Below, piece after piece: positions 44,374-54,935 of a DNA stretch of 64,000 nt. The number at the start of each line of letters is the position of its first letter. The first letter of the stretch is position 1. The position numbers and the translations under genes are program-made. The DNA is from Citrobacter amalonaticus (lineage in GTDB: Bacteria; Pseudomonadota; Gammaproteobacteria; Enterobacterales; Enterobacteriaceae), in the NCBI RefSeq assembly GCF_002918555.1, contig NZ_PQMB01000005.1, positions 349,089-413,088 of the forward strand. Direction: 5' to 3'. A model generated the notes under the pieces. It was not told the DNA's origin. It worked only from the letters and a program-made list of their open reading frames with translations, and ran no database searches.

Positions 44374-45936
44374 ATGTCTGTAATACGTCAACGTATTCTG
44401 GCGGATATGCAAAGATTCTCCAGAGCAATGATCGGGGCGGTCTTGTTCTTACCTGTAATTGGACTAATCCTGGCATTAAGTTCAGTATTAACCAACCCGA
44501 CGCTTATTTCTGAAACTCATTTTTTACATCAAATTGGCCAACTCCTCGGCGATACCTTTTGGCCATTATTTGGTAACCTGGGCCTGCTTTTTTGCGTGGG
44601 CATCAGCTATGGTCTGGCGAAGGATAAAAAAACCGAAGTCGCGCTGGTTGCCGTGATGTGCTTTATCATGTTTTTAGGCGCCAATCACTCCTGGCTGGAA
44701 TATACTCAAAGTATTGCAGAGAAAGTAAATGGCGAATACTACGGCACCGGCCAGACACAAATATTAGGTTTTGTGGTTGTCGATATGGGGATATTTTTAG
44801 GGATTATTCTCGGCTGCACAATTGCCTGGGTACATAATAAAGTCTCTGAAATAGAACTGCCTGGCGCACTTTCTATGTATGGTGGAGCAAAGCTCACCTT
44901 AATCGCGATGACGCCAGTGATTATCTTATATGCCATCGCCTTCACCTGGTTCTGGCCGATCATGACCCACGGTATCGCCGCCTTGACCGGTTTTATGAAA
45001 AATGCCGGGGTAGCAGGCGTCTTCGTCTACGGCTTCTTTGAAAAATTCCTGATCCCGACGGGCCTGCACCATTTCGTCTGGTCACCGTTCCAGCTAACCC
45101 AAATCGGCGGGAGTCTGAGCGTTGACGGACAGACCGTTTCCGGCACCCAGGCCATCTTCCTGGCGTATATGCGCCACCCGGATCTTACTCCGGTCATGAA
45201 CGAGGCTCTGCGTTTTTCACAGCAGGGTATGACCACCATCTTTGGTCTCTCCGGCGCGGCGCTGGCGTTCTACCACACCGCCAGCCCGGAGAAAAAAATG
45301 ATGGCGAAGGCTATTCTGCTGCCGGCCATTATTACCTCCATCCTGACCGGGATTACAGAACCCATTGAGTTTACATTCTTGTTTATTTCGCCATTGCTAT
45401 GGCTGATTCACTCCACGTTGACCGCAGCCTCCCAGGCGATTTGCGACCTGCTTACCGTACGCCCGTGGGGAGCTTCCGGACTCATAGAGTTTCTGATTTA
45501 TAATCTTCCGCTACCCGTTGCGCTCACCCGCTGGCCGGTATACGTCCTGATCGGCATCGGGCAATTCGCTGCCTACTATGTCATTTTCCGCACCCTGGTC
45601 GTCAAACTGAATCTGAAAACGCCAGGTCGTGAAGATGACGATGAAGTGAAACTCTACAGCAAAGAAGACTATCGCAACAAAAAGGCCCGTGCCGGTCAGG
45701 CTGTGACTGATGAGATTATTAAAGGGTTAGGCGGCAAAGAAAATATTATATCTGTTGATAACTGTTTTACCCGATTACGCGTCGCGCTCCATCACCCTGA
45801 CAAGATTGATGAGGCTTTATTAAAAAGCACCGGAGCCAATGGTGTTGTGCGTAATCAAAATGAAGTTCAGGTTATTTACGGCGTGAGAGTGGGACAAATT
45901 CGATCCCGGGTAGATAGCTGGCTGGCAAATAATTAA
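44374..45936 (+). CDS. PTS EIICB permease, alpha-glucoside (AglA/GlvC) type
   Basis: The 520-residue protein is a glucose-superfamily EIICB. The EIIC part (about 1-415) has roughly ten membrane segments, the FEKFLIPTGLHH segment near residue 226 and GITEPIEFTFLFISPLLW near 328. The EIIB part (about 440-520) has the phosphorylated cysteine in SVDNCFTRLRV at Cys464. There is no EIIA; EIIA-Glc would have to be supplied in trans. GH4 hydrolase follows 12 bp downstream, so the substrate is probably an alpha-linked disaccharide imported as the 6-phosphate. Closest remembered relatives are maltose or isomaltulose permeases of Klebsiella type; true substrate unknown. It is absent from this locus in E. 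coli K-12. Confidence 0.88.
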   Translation: MSVIRQRILADMQRFSRAMIGAVLFLPVIGLILALSSVLTNPTLISETHFLHQIGQLLGDTFWPLFGNLGLLFCVGISYGLAKDKKTEVALVAVMCFIMFLGANHSWLEYTQSIAEKVNGEYYGTGQTQILGFVVVDMGIFLGIILGCTIAWVHNKVSEIELPGALSMYGGAKLTLIAMTPVIILYAIAFTWFWPIMTHGIAALTGFMKNAGVAGVFVYGFFEKFLIPTGLHHFVWSPFQLTQIGGSLSVDGQTVSGTQAIFLAYMRHPDLTPVMNEALRFSQQGMTTIFGLSGAALAFYHTASPEKKMMAKAILLPAIITSILTGITEPIEFTFLFISPLLWLIHSTLTAASQAICDLLTVRPWGASGLIEFLIYNLPLPVALTRWPVYVLIGIGQFAAYYVIFRTLVVKLNLKTPGREDDDEVKLYSKEDYRNKKARAGQAVTDEIIKGLGGKENIISVDNCFTRLRVALHHPDKIDEALLKSTGANGVVRNQNEVQVIYGVRVGQIRSRVDSWLANN

Positions 45937-45948
45937 TCAGGAGTTGTT

Positions 45949-47328
45949 ATGAAATTAACCGTATTAGGCGGGGGCGGCGTTCGTTCCGCATTCCTGGCGA
46001 AATCACTGGCATATAATGCGCATCGTATTGGTTTGCAAGAAGTTGTATTTCTCGACAACTCGGAAGATAACCTGAAAATTTTTGGCGAAATCGCCCGATA
46101 TGTTTTTGCCACTATTCGCCCTGATATTCATTTTAGCCTGACGACAGACCCGGTATCGGCATTAAAAGACACTAATTATGTCATCACCACCCTGCGCGTC
46201 GGCGGCGATGAGAGTCGCGTGCGTGATGAACGCATTGCGCTGGACCATAATACGTTAGGGCAGGAGACAACGGGGGCGGGCGGCTTTGCAATGGCGATGC
46301 GTTCAATCCCCGCCATTCTCAACTACTGCCGCCTGATTGAAGAGCACGCCGCCCCGGATGCAATTCTGTTTAACTTTACGAACCCTTCCGGGCTGGTAAC
46401 CGAAGCCATTATTAAATCCGGATTTAAACGTCGGGTTTACGGCATCTGCGATGCGCCTTCAGAACTGATTCGCGAACTTCCGGGCATCCTCAACTGTGAC
46501 GAGTCGGATCTGAAAGTGGAATGTTACGGCCTGAATCATTTTTCATGGTTCACCCACTTCACCGTAAAAGGTGAAGATGTGACTGACGCGCTGGTAAACA
46601 ATCCGGAACTGTACAGCAAAACGGCGATGCAGTACTTCTCACCGCTGCTGGTTCAGCTTTGCGACAAGCAGTTGCTGAATGAATATCTCTATTATTACTA
46701 CTACCGCGAAGTCGCCCTGAAAGCGATTCAGGACGCACCGGAAACGCGCGGTGAGACGATCGCGCGAATTAACCAGGAAATGCGTGAGGAGCTTCGGCGC
46801 GTTGATGCGAAAGAGGACCCGGAAGCCGCGTTTGATATCTGGATGAAGCACTATCTGCGCCGTGAAAATACCTATATGCAGAATGAGTCGCATCAGGAAA
46901 AATTCAACACCCGCGAGCCGCTCACGCTGCGGCAGTTTATTGAAGAGCCGGATACCGGAGGTTACGCCGGGGTGGCGCTGGATATCCTCGAAGCGGTTAA
47001 CAGCCCAACAACTAAACGTATCGTCGTCTCACTGCAAAATAACGGCACGTTGGATTTCCTGCGCCCGGATGATGTCATTGAGATCAGCTGCGATCTCAGT
47101 AAAGAGGGACTGAAGCCTGTTACGCCCGTTCACGTACCGGATGCCCAGAAAAATATGATTTCCTGCGTGAAAGAGTACGAGCGTCTGGCCGTGGCCGCGA
47201 TCATGCAGAAAGATAAGTTTCTGGCGATCCGCGCGTTAATGGCGCACCCGCTCATTGGCTCCTGGTCACTGGCGGAAAAACTGGTTGGCGAGTATCTCAG
47301 TGAAGCGCATTTCAGCGACTGGAAATAA
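45949..47328 (+). CDS. Family 4 glycoside hydrolase, putative 6-phospho-alpha-glucosidase
   Basis: GH4 enzymes cleave phosphorylated disaccharides by an NAD- and Mn-dependent redox-elimination mechanism. The 459-residue protein has the dinucleotide-binding VLGGGGVRSAFL at residues 4-15, VGGDESRVRDERIALDHN near 84, and the metal ligands Cys167 (in GICDAPSEL) and His197 (in YGLNHFSWF). GH4 alpha-glucosidases usually read CDMP at this site and beta-glucosidases CNVP; CDAP here is nearer the alpha type but not identical. It pairs with the upstream EIICB. Its 3' end overlaps the rpiR-type gene tail-to-tail by 17 bp. Confidence 0.88.
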   Translation: MKLTVLGGGGVRSAFLAKSLAYNAHRIGLQEVVFLDNSEDNLKIFGEIARYVFATIRPDIHFSLTTDPVSALKDTNYVITTLRVGGDESRVRDERIALDHNTLGQETTGAGGFAMAMRSIPAILNYCRLIEEHAAPDAILFNFTNPSGLVTEAIIKSGFKRRVYGICDAPSELIRELPGILNCDESDLKVECYGLNHFSWFTHFTVKGEDVTDALVNNPELYSKTAMQYFSPLLVQLCDKQLLNEYLYYYYYREVALKAIQDAPETRGETIARINQEMREELRRVDAKEDPEAAFDIWMKHYLRRENTYMQNESHQEKFNTREPLTLRQFIEEPDTGGYAGVALDILEAVNSPTTKRIVVSLQNNGTLDFLRPDDVIEISCDLSKEGLKPVTPVHVPDAQKNMISCVKEYERLAVAAIMQKDKFLAIRALMAHPLIGSWSLAEKLVGEYLSEAHFSDWK

Positions 47329-48070
47329 TCGTCTCCGGGGCGTCGACTGGCGCCCCGGAAGGATTTTGCATAAACCACAGCTTCAGCAAATGTTCGAAAC
47401 CCAGAATGCAGTAGCCAAAGAAAGGATTACTCCAGTAGATATCATCATCAAATTTTTGCGGGTCGTGGATGATAACGGCGGTATCTGCCGCCTGCGCCAG
47501 CGGGCTCTGATAATCACCGGTAAAGCAGACAAGGTCGGTATTCTTTCCTTCCAGCGCTTTTACCCAGTTCAACGCTGAGCTGCTGCGCCCTGATTTAGAC
47601 ACCAGCCAGATGGAATCAAATTTGGCCGAGGTTTTTTGCTCAAGTATTTCGTAGTCCGGCCACAAAGCCAGACTGGCATTCACGCCAGTCACCAGGAATT
47701 TATTATAGATATATTGTGCAATGAGTTGAGAGAAACCGCTGCCATGAATAAGAATACGATCGTGACGCAGGCGATTTAAAAGCGGAGAGAGGTTTTCAGC
47801 TGGCTGGATATTCATAAAATTAACGTCATTCGTGACGTCAAGCTTCGGCATTGTGATATTAAACTTGATGAAATAGACCAGCTCCAGCCAGCCGCTGAAC
47901 TTGAGTTTCTTCGCCAGCCTGACCAGCGAGGAAGGGTTGCTGTAGCAGCGCTCCGCCACGGTTCGAATACCCTCGCGAATGCATTGTTCCGGGTTATTCT
48001 GAATGAAGCGTAAAACGGTTATTTCTGTCTTACTCAACTTAACATCACGAAATACGTTTTCCAGTTCCAT
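47312..48070 (-). CDS. RpiR family transcriptional regulator
   Basis: The 252-residue protein has an N-terminal RpiR helix-turn-helix (IRTVAERCYSNPSSLVRLAKKL near residues 39-60, edges IRTVAER and RLAKKL) and a C-terminal SIS sugar-phosphate domain (RILIHGSGFSQLIAQYI near 106; VSKSGRSSSALNWVKAL near 158). Such regulators respond to phosphosugars. Placement between the PTS-GH4 genes and a divergent transporter makes it the likely local regulator of both; the 99 bp toward the transporter should hold operators. Confidence 0.88.
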   Translation of the reverse strand: MELENVFRDVKLSKTEITVLRFIQNNPEQCIREGIRTVAERCYSNPSSLVRLAKKLKFSGWLELVYFIKFNITMPKLDVTNDVNFMNIQPAENLSPLLNRLRHDRILIHGSGFSQLIAQYIYNKFLVTGVNASLALWPDYEILEQKTSAKFDSIWLVSKSGRSSSALNWVKALEGKNTDLVCFTGDYQSPLAQAADTAVIIHDPQKFDDDIYWSNPFFGYCILGFEHLLKLWFMQNPSGAPVDAPETIISSR

Positions 48071-48169
48071 GCTCTGCTCCTGTGTGTGCAGAATAATCTT
48101 ATCATTATTTTAAATAATAGGTCTGTGCAACAGGTCACTGCATAACAAATTTCATCATGAATAGCTAAA

Positions 48170-49339
48170 ATGAATAAAAATCTGACATTACTGGGTGTGG
48201 TATTTTTCCTGTGGGGAAATATAACAGCAATTAACAGCGTGCTGATCGTTTTTTTCTATCAATATTTTCACCTTGCATGGCAGCAATCTATTTTAATGAC
48301 CGTTATTTTTTACATCGCGCCTTTTCTTACCTGTTTGCCTTGCTCAGCGCTGATTGAACGGTGGGGGTATCGCGCGGTGCTACTGCTGTCGTTAGCGCTG
48401 TCGACCACCGGATGCCTTATGCTGGCGCTGGCGTTACAGCAGGATTCGTTTGCCCTTTCACTGATGGCAATGTTTGTCGTCGCCACCGGCGTGGCGGCAA
48501 TGCAGGTCGTCGCGAATCCTTACCTGACGCTGCTCAGCGCACCGCATAAGCGCATTGGCAATCTCTGCCTGGCCTCCGCCGTCAATTCACTGGGAACAAC
48601 GCTGGCTCCGGTACTGGTTGCGCTCCTTCTTGAATTTTCTCCTGTCGATATCCTGGCGCGCAAAGAACCTGTCAGCACGCTCTGGCTGTACCTTGCGGGA
48701 TTCTCGCTGATACTTATTGCAGGTGTCTTTGTGCTTCATCTGCCGGACGTGGCGGGCCCGAAGAGAGCCGCTTCAGGCCCGCATAACTTCTGGAAAAACG
48801 GCGAATTGATATTCAGTGTGGCAGCGATTTTTGTTTACGTCGGCGTTGAAGTTACCCTGGCAATCAGCCTGGTGAAATATCTCATCACCATTAGCGGATG
48901 GAGTACCACGCTCGCCATGTCGCTGGTTTCTTTCTACTGGGGTGGTGCGCTGGCAGGGCGTTTTTTATATGGACTGCTCGCAGAAAAAGTGGGGAGTTAT
49001 TATCCGTTTCTTGCTGCCACTCTTGCCTGTGCCGCCACCGTGGTGCTGGCAATGTGCCTGAATAATACCTCTGGCGGGTATTTGCTGCTCCTGACCGGTT
49101 TAGGGAATTCGATTCTGTATCCGATTATCTTTGGGCATACCATCAACAAAAATCCCGCTATTGCTAACATCTCAGCGGCAGCGATGGTCATGGCCGGTAT
49201 TGGCGGCGCTGTGATTCCGTGGTTACAGGCTATCTGCATTGACGAAATCAGTCTCCGGATGAGCTTTGTATTACCTGTAGCGTTGTATCTGTTGCTGACA
49301 CTGTGGGGACGGTTGAACCTGCGTCCCTCTTCCAGGTAA
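48170..49339 (+). CDS. MFS sugar transporter of the FHS (FucP/GluP-like) family
   Basis: The 389-residue protein has about 12 membrane segments, the FFLWGNITAINSVLI start typical of fucose:H+ symporters, and ANPYLTLLSAP near residue 115 matching the FHS NPY motif. It diverges from the rpiR-type gene by 99 bp. It could import a free sugar or export a product of the GH4 pathway; this is undecided. It ends 134 bp before the converging yicI end. Confidence 0.82.
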   Translation: MNKNLTLLGVVFFLWGNITAINSVLIVFFYQYFHLAWQQSILMTVIFYIAPFLTCLPCSALIERWGYRAVLLLSLALSTTGCLMLALALQQDSFALSLMAMFVVATGVAAMQVVANPYLTLLSAPHKRIGNLCLASAVNSLGTTLAPVLVALLLEFSPVDILARKEPVSTLWLYLAGFSLILIAGVFVLHLPDVAGPKRAASGPHNFWKNGELIFSVAAIFVYVGVEVTLAISLVKYLITISGWSTTLAMSLVSFYWGGALAGRFLYGLLAEKVGSYYPFLAATLACAATVVLAMCLNNTSGGYLLLLTGLGNSILYPIIFGHTINKNPAIANISAAAMVMAGIGGAVIPWLQAICIDEISLRMSFVLPVALYLLLTLWGRLNLRPSSR

Positions 49340-49368
49340 TACCATCGCGGTTTGCGGCTGATAAAAAA

Positions 49369-49391
49369 GAACCCCATATCAAATGGGGTTC
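49369..49391 (-). terminator. Terminator of yicJ-yicI
   Basis: GAACCCCAT and ATGGGGTTC form a perfect 9-bp stem with a 5-base loop. On the minus strand TTTTTT follows, so it ends the leftward yicJ-yicI transcript and may also slow transcripts from the converging transporter gene. Confidence 0.85.
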
Positions 49392-49472
49392 ACAGATGAA
49401 CGACAAAAAAGAGTGTCATCAGAAGGGATAAACCAGACCAGGGAAATCCCCTGGCCCGTAATGACAGCGCCT

Positions 49473-51800
49473 TCAGAGAGTCATCGTGAGCGGGCTCATA
49501 CTGTTTCCCGTCGGGGTAATCACAACACCGTGCTCGCCATCGTGCTGGTGACCGTTTTCCACTTTCGATACCTGGCGAATATTACGCAGACACAGCGTCC
49601 AGTTATGCGCTTCACCGTCTCCCTTCACCGTAATCACATTGCCATTGCGCTTCACTCTCAGCGTAAAGATCGCTGAACCGTCGGCAGCAGGAACTTCGCA
49701 AAGCGCTTCATGACCGTCATCCAGATGGAACAACTGGAAGGCTGTACCTTCGTGCCACGCATAGTCTGGCTTCTGATTGTTACTACCCAGCGCCAGCAGG
49801 GTATTGTCACGCACATATACAGGCAGACTCAGGAAGCCATGTTGCTGTTTATGCCAGCGGCTACCCTGCACTTCATCGTTGTGCCAAAGGTGTGTCCAGC
49901 GCCCCTCCGGTAGATAAAACTGCACGTCGCCCGACTCTGAGAACACCGGGGCAACCATCACCGAATCTCCCAGCATATACTGGCGATCCAGGTAATCGCA
50001 CGCCGGATCGTCCGGGAACTCCAGCATCATGGCGCGCATCATTGGTGTTCCCAGCGCGTTAGCGCGGGCCGCCTCGCGATACAAATACGGCATCATGCGA
50101 CATTTCTGTTCGGTGAAATAGCGCACCACGTCGCAGGACTCGTCATCGTACGCCCACGGTACACGGTAAGATTTGCTGCCGTGCAAACGACTGTGGCTGG
50201 AGAGCAGCCCAAACGCGCACCAGCGTTTGTAGACGTGCGCCGGTGCGGTGTTCTCAAAGCCGCCGATATCATGGCTCCAGAAACCAAAACCAGACAGACC
50301 GATCGACAATCCACCGCGCAGGCTCTCTGCCATCGACTCGTAGTTGGCGTAACAGTCCCCGCCCCAGTGAACCGGGAACTGCTGCGCGCCAACGGAAGCC
50401 GAGCGGGCAAACAGCACCGCCTCTTCTTCCCCGACGGTCTCTTTCAGCACATTCCACACCAGTTCGTTGTAGATATACGCATAATGGTTGTGCATTTTCT
50501 GCGGATCGGAGCCGTCGAACCACCGGACATCGGTCGGGATACGCTCGCCGAAGTCGGTCTTGAAGCAGTCCACGCCGATATCCACCAGACCTTTCAGTTT
50601 ACTGGCATACCATTCGCAGGCTTGCGGATTAGTGAAATCGTATATCGCCAGTCCAGGCTGCCATTTATCCCACTGCCACAAGGAACCATCCGGACGCTTA
50701 AGCAGATAGCCTTTCTCTTTTAGCTCTTTAAATACAGGGGATTTCTGACCAATGTAGGGGTTTATCCATACACAGACTTTCAGCCCCTTTTCCTTCAGGC
50801 GACGAATCATTCCTTCCGGATCCGGGAACGTCAGTGGATCCCATTCGAAATCGCACCACTGGAAGGCCTTCATCCAGAAGCAGTCAAAATGGAAGACGTG
50901 AAGCGGCAAATTGCGCTCCGCCATGCCGTCGATAAAACTGTTTACCGTTGCTTCGTCATAGTTGGTGGTGAACGACGTGGTCAGCCACAGGCCGAATGAC
51001 CAGGCTGGCGGCAGCGCCGGACGCCCGGTAAATTGCGTATACCGGTTAAGGACGTCTTTTGGCGTCGGACCGTCAATGACGAAGTATTCCAGATACTCGC
51101 TTTCCACGCTGAACTGCACTTTTGATACTTTCTCAGAGCCAATTTCAAACGAGACGCACTGCGGATGGTTCACCAGGACGCCGTAGCCGCGGTTGGTGAT
51201 ATAGAACGGAATATTTTTATACGCCTGCTCGGTACTGGTACCGCCATCACGGTTCCATGTATCTACCGTCTGACCATTGCGCACCAACGCAGTGAAGCGT
51301 TCCCCCAGACCGTAAACCGTTTCGCCAACGCCCAGGTCCAGGCGCTCAAACATGTAGTTACGGTCGGTATTCGTATCCTGCACATAGCCGTTGTTCTTCA
51401 ACTGGCTGCCGGTAATACGCACACCGTTGCGCAGAAAATCGAGCGACCAGAATTCACCTTTAGTGACGCGCACGCTCAAATTTCCACTCTTCAGTTCGGC
51501 AAATTCTGCCGTGTTCTGGATCTCAACCGGCACATCCTGCAACACGTTAAGCGGATAATGCGGGCCGTTATCCAGCGCGCCCTGGAAATGTTCCATCCGA
51601 ACGCCCACCACACCTTCCTGGGGCGAGAAGAAGCGCAGCGTAAACAGCGGCGTATCCAGCTGCCAGGTACGTTCACGCACGTCACGCGGCGCGGCATAGA
51701 CCACCAGATCATTCCCCTGCTGCTCAACGTCGAATACCTGGATAGGGTGGATCAAATTAAGCCCAGGCTGGGTCAGCCAGTTTCCGTCGCTTATTTTCAT
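49473..51800 (-). CDS. yicI: Alpha-xylosidase YicI (GH31)
   Basis: YicI releases alpha-linked xylose from isoprimeverose-type substrates. The 775-residue protein is nearly collinear with E. coli YicI (start [19 protein letters not shown]). The GH31 nucleophile is in [13 protein letters not shown] near residue 416 and the acid/base Asp in [14 protein letters not shown] near 482. It lies 11 bp after yicJ, which encodes the transporter. The last 20 residues differ most from the E. coli protein. Confidence 0.97.
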   Translation of the reverse strand: MKISDGNWLTQPGLNLIHPIQVFDVEQQGNDLVVYAAPRDVRERTWQLDTPLFTLRFFSPQEGVVGVRMEHFQGALDNGPHYPLNVLQDVPVEIQNTAEFAELKSGNLSVRVTKGEFWSLDFLRNGVRITGSQLKNNGYVQDTNTDRNYMFERLDLGVGETVYGLGERFTALVRNGQTVDTWNRDGGTSTEQAYKNIPFYITNRGYGVLVNHPQCVSFEIGSEKVSKVQFSVESEYLEYFVIDGPTPKDVLNRYTQFTGRPALPPAWSFGLWLTTSFTTNYDEATVNSFIDGMAERNLPLHVFHFDCFWMKAFQWCDFEWDPLTFPDPEGMIRRLKEKGLKVCVWINPYIGQKSPVFKELKEKGYLLKRPDGSLWQWDKWQPGLAIYDFTNPQACEWYASKLKGLVDIGVDCFKTDFGERIPTDVRWFDGSDPQKMHNHYAYIYNELVWNVLKETVGEEEAVLFARSASVGAQQFPVHWGGDCYANYESMAESLRGGLSIGLSGFGFWSHDIGGFENTAPAHVYKRWCAFGLLSSHSRLHGSKSYRVPWAYDDESCDVVRYFTEQKCRMMPYLYREAARANALGTPMMRAMMLEFPDDPACDYLDRQYMLGDSVMVAPVFSESGDVQFYLPEGRWTHLWHNDEVQGSRWHKQQHGFLSLPVYVRDNTLLALGSNNQKPDYAWHEGTAFQLFHLDDGHEALCEVPAADGSAIFTLRVKRNGNVITVKGDGEAHNWTLCLRNIRQVSKVENGHQHDGEHGVVITPTGNSMSPLTMTL

Positions 51801-51811
51801 GGTCTGTTCCT

Positions 51812-53206
51812 TTATTTCTGAAATTCTTTATGAGAAATCGTTTGATTAAAATCCTGCTGATTGCGATATGCGCCCTGCGCCAGTTGATCCAGGATGTTTT
51901 TCAGGAATGGCGTTTTCAGGGTATAGAAGCGTTTGGCAATCACCGCGCTCAACAGGTAGCAAATAGCCGGGACGAGGGTAAACAGGGCGATAATAATGCT
52001 GATTGTGGCGCTGTTTTGCGTTTCCGCTGCGGCATTGTAGCCACCACCTGCCAGCATCCAGCCAATCAGCGCGCCGCCGAGCGCAAGACCGAGCTTAAGC
52101 ACGAACAGCGTCCCCGCAAAGCTGATACCTGTCAGACGTTTACCGTTACACCATTCACCGTAATCAACGGTGTCGGACATCATGACCCACTGAATTGGCG
52201 TTACCAGCTGGTGCAGCACGCCAATCACAAAGATGAAGACAAACATGGTGATATCTGCTCGCATGGGGACAAAGAACATCGCCAGACTGATGACCGCCAG
52301 CAGAGCGTTAGTCCACCAGAAAACGCTGACTTTGCATTTCCAGTCGGTAAGCGGTTTGGCCAGCGCAGAGCCAATCAGGTTACCGACGCAATAGGTGGTG
52401 AGGAAGGCGACAAACAGCCCTGGCATGCCCATGATCCAGGTGACGTAATACATCATTGCCCCGCCGCGTACGCACACCGCCAGAATGTTAAGAATGGTGA
52501 GCAGACCGACGATGCGCCACTGGTCGTTCTGCCAGATATCACGCAGATCTTCGCGCATTGAGGTGCTGGCAGGTGGCGCTTCAACACGTTCTTTCGTGGT
52601 GAAGAAGCAGAAGGCCAGCATCAGGAATGCCACCACAGAGAGCACCGCAATCCCCCCCTGGAAGCCCAGCGCTTTATTGTCTCCGCCGATAAAATTTACC
52701 AGCGGCATCATCAACACGGTAGAGAGCATGCCTCCTGCCGTCGCCAGCACAAACCGCCAGGATTGCAGCGAGATACGCTGAGTCGGGTCGTTAGTGATAA
52801 CGCCGCCCAACGCGCAGTAGGGAATATTGACCACGGTATAAAGCAGAGTCAGCAGGGTGTAGGTGATGGCGGCATAGATCATTTTGCCATTCAGGCTGAG
52901 ATCAGGCGTGCTGTAGGCCAGTACGCAGACCAGACCGAACGGCAGAGCGCCAAACAGCACCCACGGGCGGAATTTGCCCCAGCGCGAACGGGTACGGTCA
53001 GCCAGCAGTCCCATGCAGGGGTCTGAAATGGCGTCCAGCGCACGCGCCAGCAAAAACATCGTCCCGACAAACCCTGCGGGAATACCAAAAATATCTGTAT
53101 AAAAAAACATCATATACAACATGACGTTATCGAAAATAATATGGCTGGCGGCATCGCCCATACCGTAGCCAATCTTTTCTTTAACGGACAAAACGTGATT
53201 TTTCAT
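51812..53206 (-). CDS. yicJ: GPH-family cation:glycoside symporter YicJ
   Basis: The 464-residue protein has 12 membrane segments, the GPH start [20 protein letters not shown] (residues 10-29) and [15 protein letters not shown] near 64, typical of melibiose-type sodium or proton symporters. It is expected to import the alpha-xyloside hydrolysed by YicI. It is first in yicJ-yicI, with 287 bp upstream before selC. Confidence 0.93.
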   Translation of the reverse strand: MKNHVLSVKEKIGYGMGDAASHIIFDNVMLYMMFFYTDIFGIPAGFVGTMFLLARALDAISDPCMGLLADRTRSRWGKFRPWVLFGALPFGLVCVLAYSTPDLSLNGKMIYAAITYTLLTLLYTVVNIPYCALGGVITNDPTQRISLQSWRFVLATAGGMLSTVLMMPLVNFIGGDNKALGFQGGIAVLSVVAFLMLAFCFFTTKERVEAPPASTSMREDLRDIWQNDQWRIVGLLTILNILAVCVRGGAMMYYVTWIMGMPGLFVAFLTTYCVGNLIGSALAKPLTDWKCKVSVFWWTNALLAVISLAMFFVPMRADITMFVFIFVIGVLHQLVTPIQWVMMSDTVDYGEWCNGKRLTGISFAGTLFVLKLGLALGGALIGWMLAGGGYNAAAETQNSATISIIIALFTLVPAICYLLSAVIAKRFYTLKTPFLKNILDQLAQGAYRNQQDFNQTISHKEFQK

Positions 53207-53457
53207 TTTGCTTCCTTTGGCACTCTCACGCGCATCGATACCGGTTACAGTTTTTGTAAACCATCCTTTCAGGCGCGGGTATTCCGATATCTTGTTATCA
53301 GATTACGATTCTTGTTTTCTGTGATCAGGATAGCGCCAAAAGTTGTGACGAAGTGTAACTCGTGGATTTTGTGAGAATTTCTATGAAATCGATCATGACA
53401 AGGTGAAAGGGAAGTTAAAAAAGTGAGTGAGGGGGTGTGGAAACGTCAGGAAGTAGC

Positions 53458-53463
53458 TATAAT
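53458..53463 (+). promoter_or_regulatory. -10 element of the selC promoter
   Basis: TATAAT is followed by the GC-rich discriminator GCGCCCGCC, typical of stringently controlled tRNA promoters, 30 bp before the tRNA gene. The -35 is weak (around TGTGGA). Confidence 0.7.
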
Positions 53464-53493
53464 GCGCCCGCCTCCATGTAGCAATGCAGGCGC

Positions 53494-53588
53494 GGAAGAT
53501 CGTCGTCTCCGGTGAGGCGGCTGGACTTCAAATCCAGTTGGGGCCGCCAGCGGTCCCGGGCAGGTTCGACTCCTGTGATCTTCCGCCA
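53494..53588 (+). tRNA. selC: tRNA-Sec (UCA anticodon)
   Basis: The 95-nt sequence starts GGAAGATCGTCGTCTCC and ends GTGATCTTCCGCCA, with an encoded CCA. It has the long variable arm and the anticodon TCA in the loop GGACTTCAAATCC. It appears identical to E. coli selC. The gene is the integration site of the satellite that follows. Confidence 0.98.
53567..53588 (+). other. Probable attL of the P4-like satellite (3' end of selC)
   Basis: P4-type integrases recombine at the tRNA 3' end, here about GACTCCTGTGATCTTCCGCCA. The integrase gene starts 163 bp downstream. The matching attR direct repeat would lie beyond the window, so exact core limits are inferred. Confidence 0.65.
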
Positions 53589-53750
53589 ATCATCATCTCA
53601 CCATGTCCGAGAAAGTCCTTTAAAACCAACATTTACAGCAAGTTATCTAATAACTCCGACCGTATCAGTCCGAGCGAATCTCCCTAAATCCACGAAAAAT
53701 ATGTATAGTGTTGTGTATAATTTTTTTATACACAGATTTCACTTATACAC

Positions 53751-54935
53751 ATGCCACTTACAGACATACAAATCCGACGCGCTAAGGCACAAGACAAGCC
53801 CTACACCCTCAATGATGGACAAGGCTTATCCTTGCTCATAAATCCCGATGGGAGTAAAGGATGGAGGTTCCGCTACCGGCTTGCAGGTAAAGCCCGATTA
53901 ATGTCATTTGGCTCCTATAGTCTCGTCTCGCTTGCAGAGGCTCGCGACAAACGCGAAACAGCACGCAAGCAGGTAGCAAATGGCATTGATCCAGTCGAAG
54001 AACGCAAAGCTCAAAAGCTGGCACAGCAGCTCTCAACAGAAAACTCATTCGAAACCATATGCCGGGAGTGGCATTCAAATAAAGCCGATCGCTGGACAGT
54101 GGCCTACCGTGAAGAAATCATTAAGACATTTGAGCAAGATGTTTTCCCCTACATTGGTAAGCGCCCTATCAGTGAGATAAAACCTCTGGAACTGCTTGAG
54201 GTGCTGCGACGAATAGAGAAGCGTGGTGCACTAGAGAAAACACGTAAGGTGCGTCAGAGGTGCGGTGAGGTTTATCGCTATGCAATCATAACTGGCCGTG
54301 CTGAGTACAATCCTGCGCCTGATTTAGCTATCGCTCTGGCCGTTCCTAAGCAAAAGCACCATCCATTTTTATCCGCCGAAGAGCTACCTCATTTTGTTAG
54401 AGATCTTGAAGCGTATACAGGCAGTATCATTACGAAAAATGCTACAAAGATAGTTATGTTAACTGGTGTTCGAACTCAAGAGATGCGTTTTGCCACATGG
54501 GATGAGGTTGATCTTGAGAAAGGTATATGGGAAATCCCCGCAGAACGGATGAAAATGCGTAGGCCGCATATTGTTCCTTTGTCAGCTCAGGTTATTGGCC
54601 TCTTTGAGCAGCTAAAACCTATTACCGGTCATTATCCATATATTTTTATAGGCAGGAACAACCGTAGGAAGCCCATCTCAAAAGAAAGTGTTTCACAAGT
54701 GATTGAGTTACTAGGTTACAAAGGACGTGCTACTGGTCACGGATTCAGGCATACAATTTCGACGATCCTGCATGAAGAAGGATTTGAAAGTTCATGGATT
54801 GAGATGCAACTTGCTCATATAGATAAAAACGTTATTCGAGGTACATATAACCATGCATTATATCTCGAAAAAAGAAAGACAATGATGCAATGGTATAGCG
54901 ATAATATTTACGAAAATTTCAGAGGAAAAAAATGA
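53751..54935 (+). CDS. int: P4-type tyrosine recombinase integrase
   Basis: The 394-residue protein begins MPLTDIQIRRAKAQDKPYTL, the N-terminal SAM-like/DUF4102 arm of P4-family integrases. The catalytic core has Arg in LTGVRTQEMRFATW near residue 240, HGFRHTISTILHEEG near 330 (His-x-x-Arg), and the nucleophile Tyr probably in YNHALYLEKRK near residue 370. It integrates and, with Vis, excises the element at selC. The following HEPN gene starts inside its stop codon. Confidence 0.96.
   Translation: MPLTDIQIRRAKAQDKPYTLNDGQGLSLLINPDGSKGWRFRYRLAGKARLMSFGSYSLVSLAEARDKRETARKQVANGIDPVEERKAQKLAQQLSTENSFETICREWHSNKADRWTVAYREEIIKTFEQDVFPYIGKRPISEIKPLELLEVLRRIEKRGALEKTRKVRQRCGEVYRYAIITGRAEYNPAPDLAIALAVPKQKHHPFLSAEELPHFVRDLEAYTGSIITKNATKIVMLTGVRTQEMRFATWDEVDLEKGIWEIPAERMKMRRPHIVPLSAQVIGLFEQLKPITGHYPYIFIGRNNRRKPISKESVSQVIELLGYKGRATGHGFRHTISTILHEEGFESSWIEMQLAHIDKNVIRGTYNHALYLEKRKTMMQWYSDNIYENFRGKK

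Noticed and set aside
51165..52561. Long plus-strand frames opposite yicI and yicJ
   Set aside because: They are shadows of two highly conserved genes; no start signals and His/Gln-rich improbable proteins.
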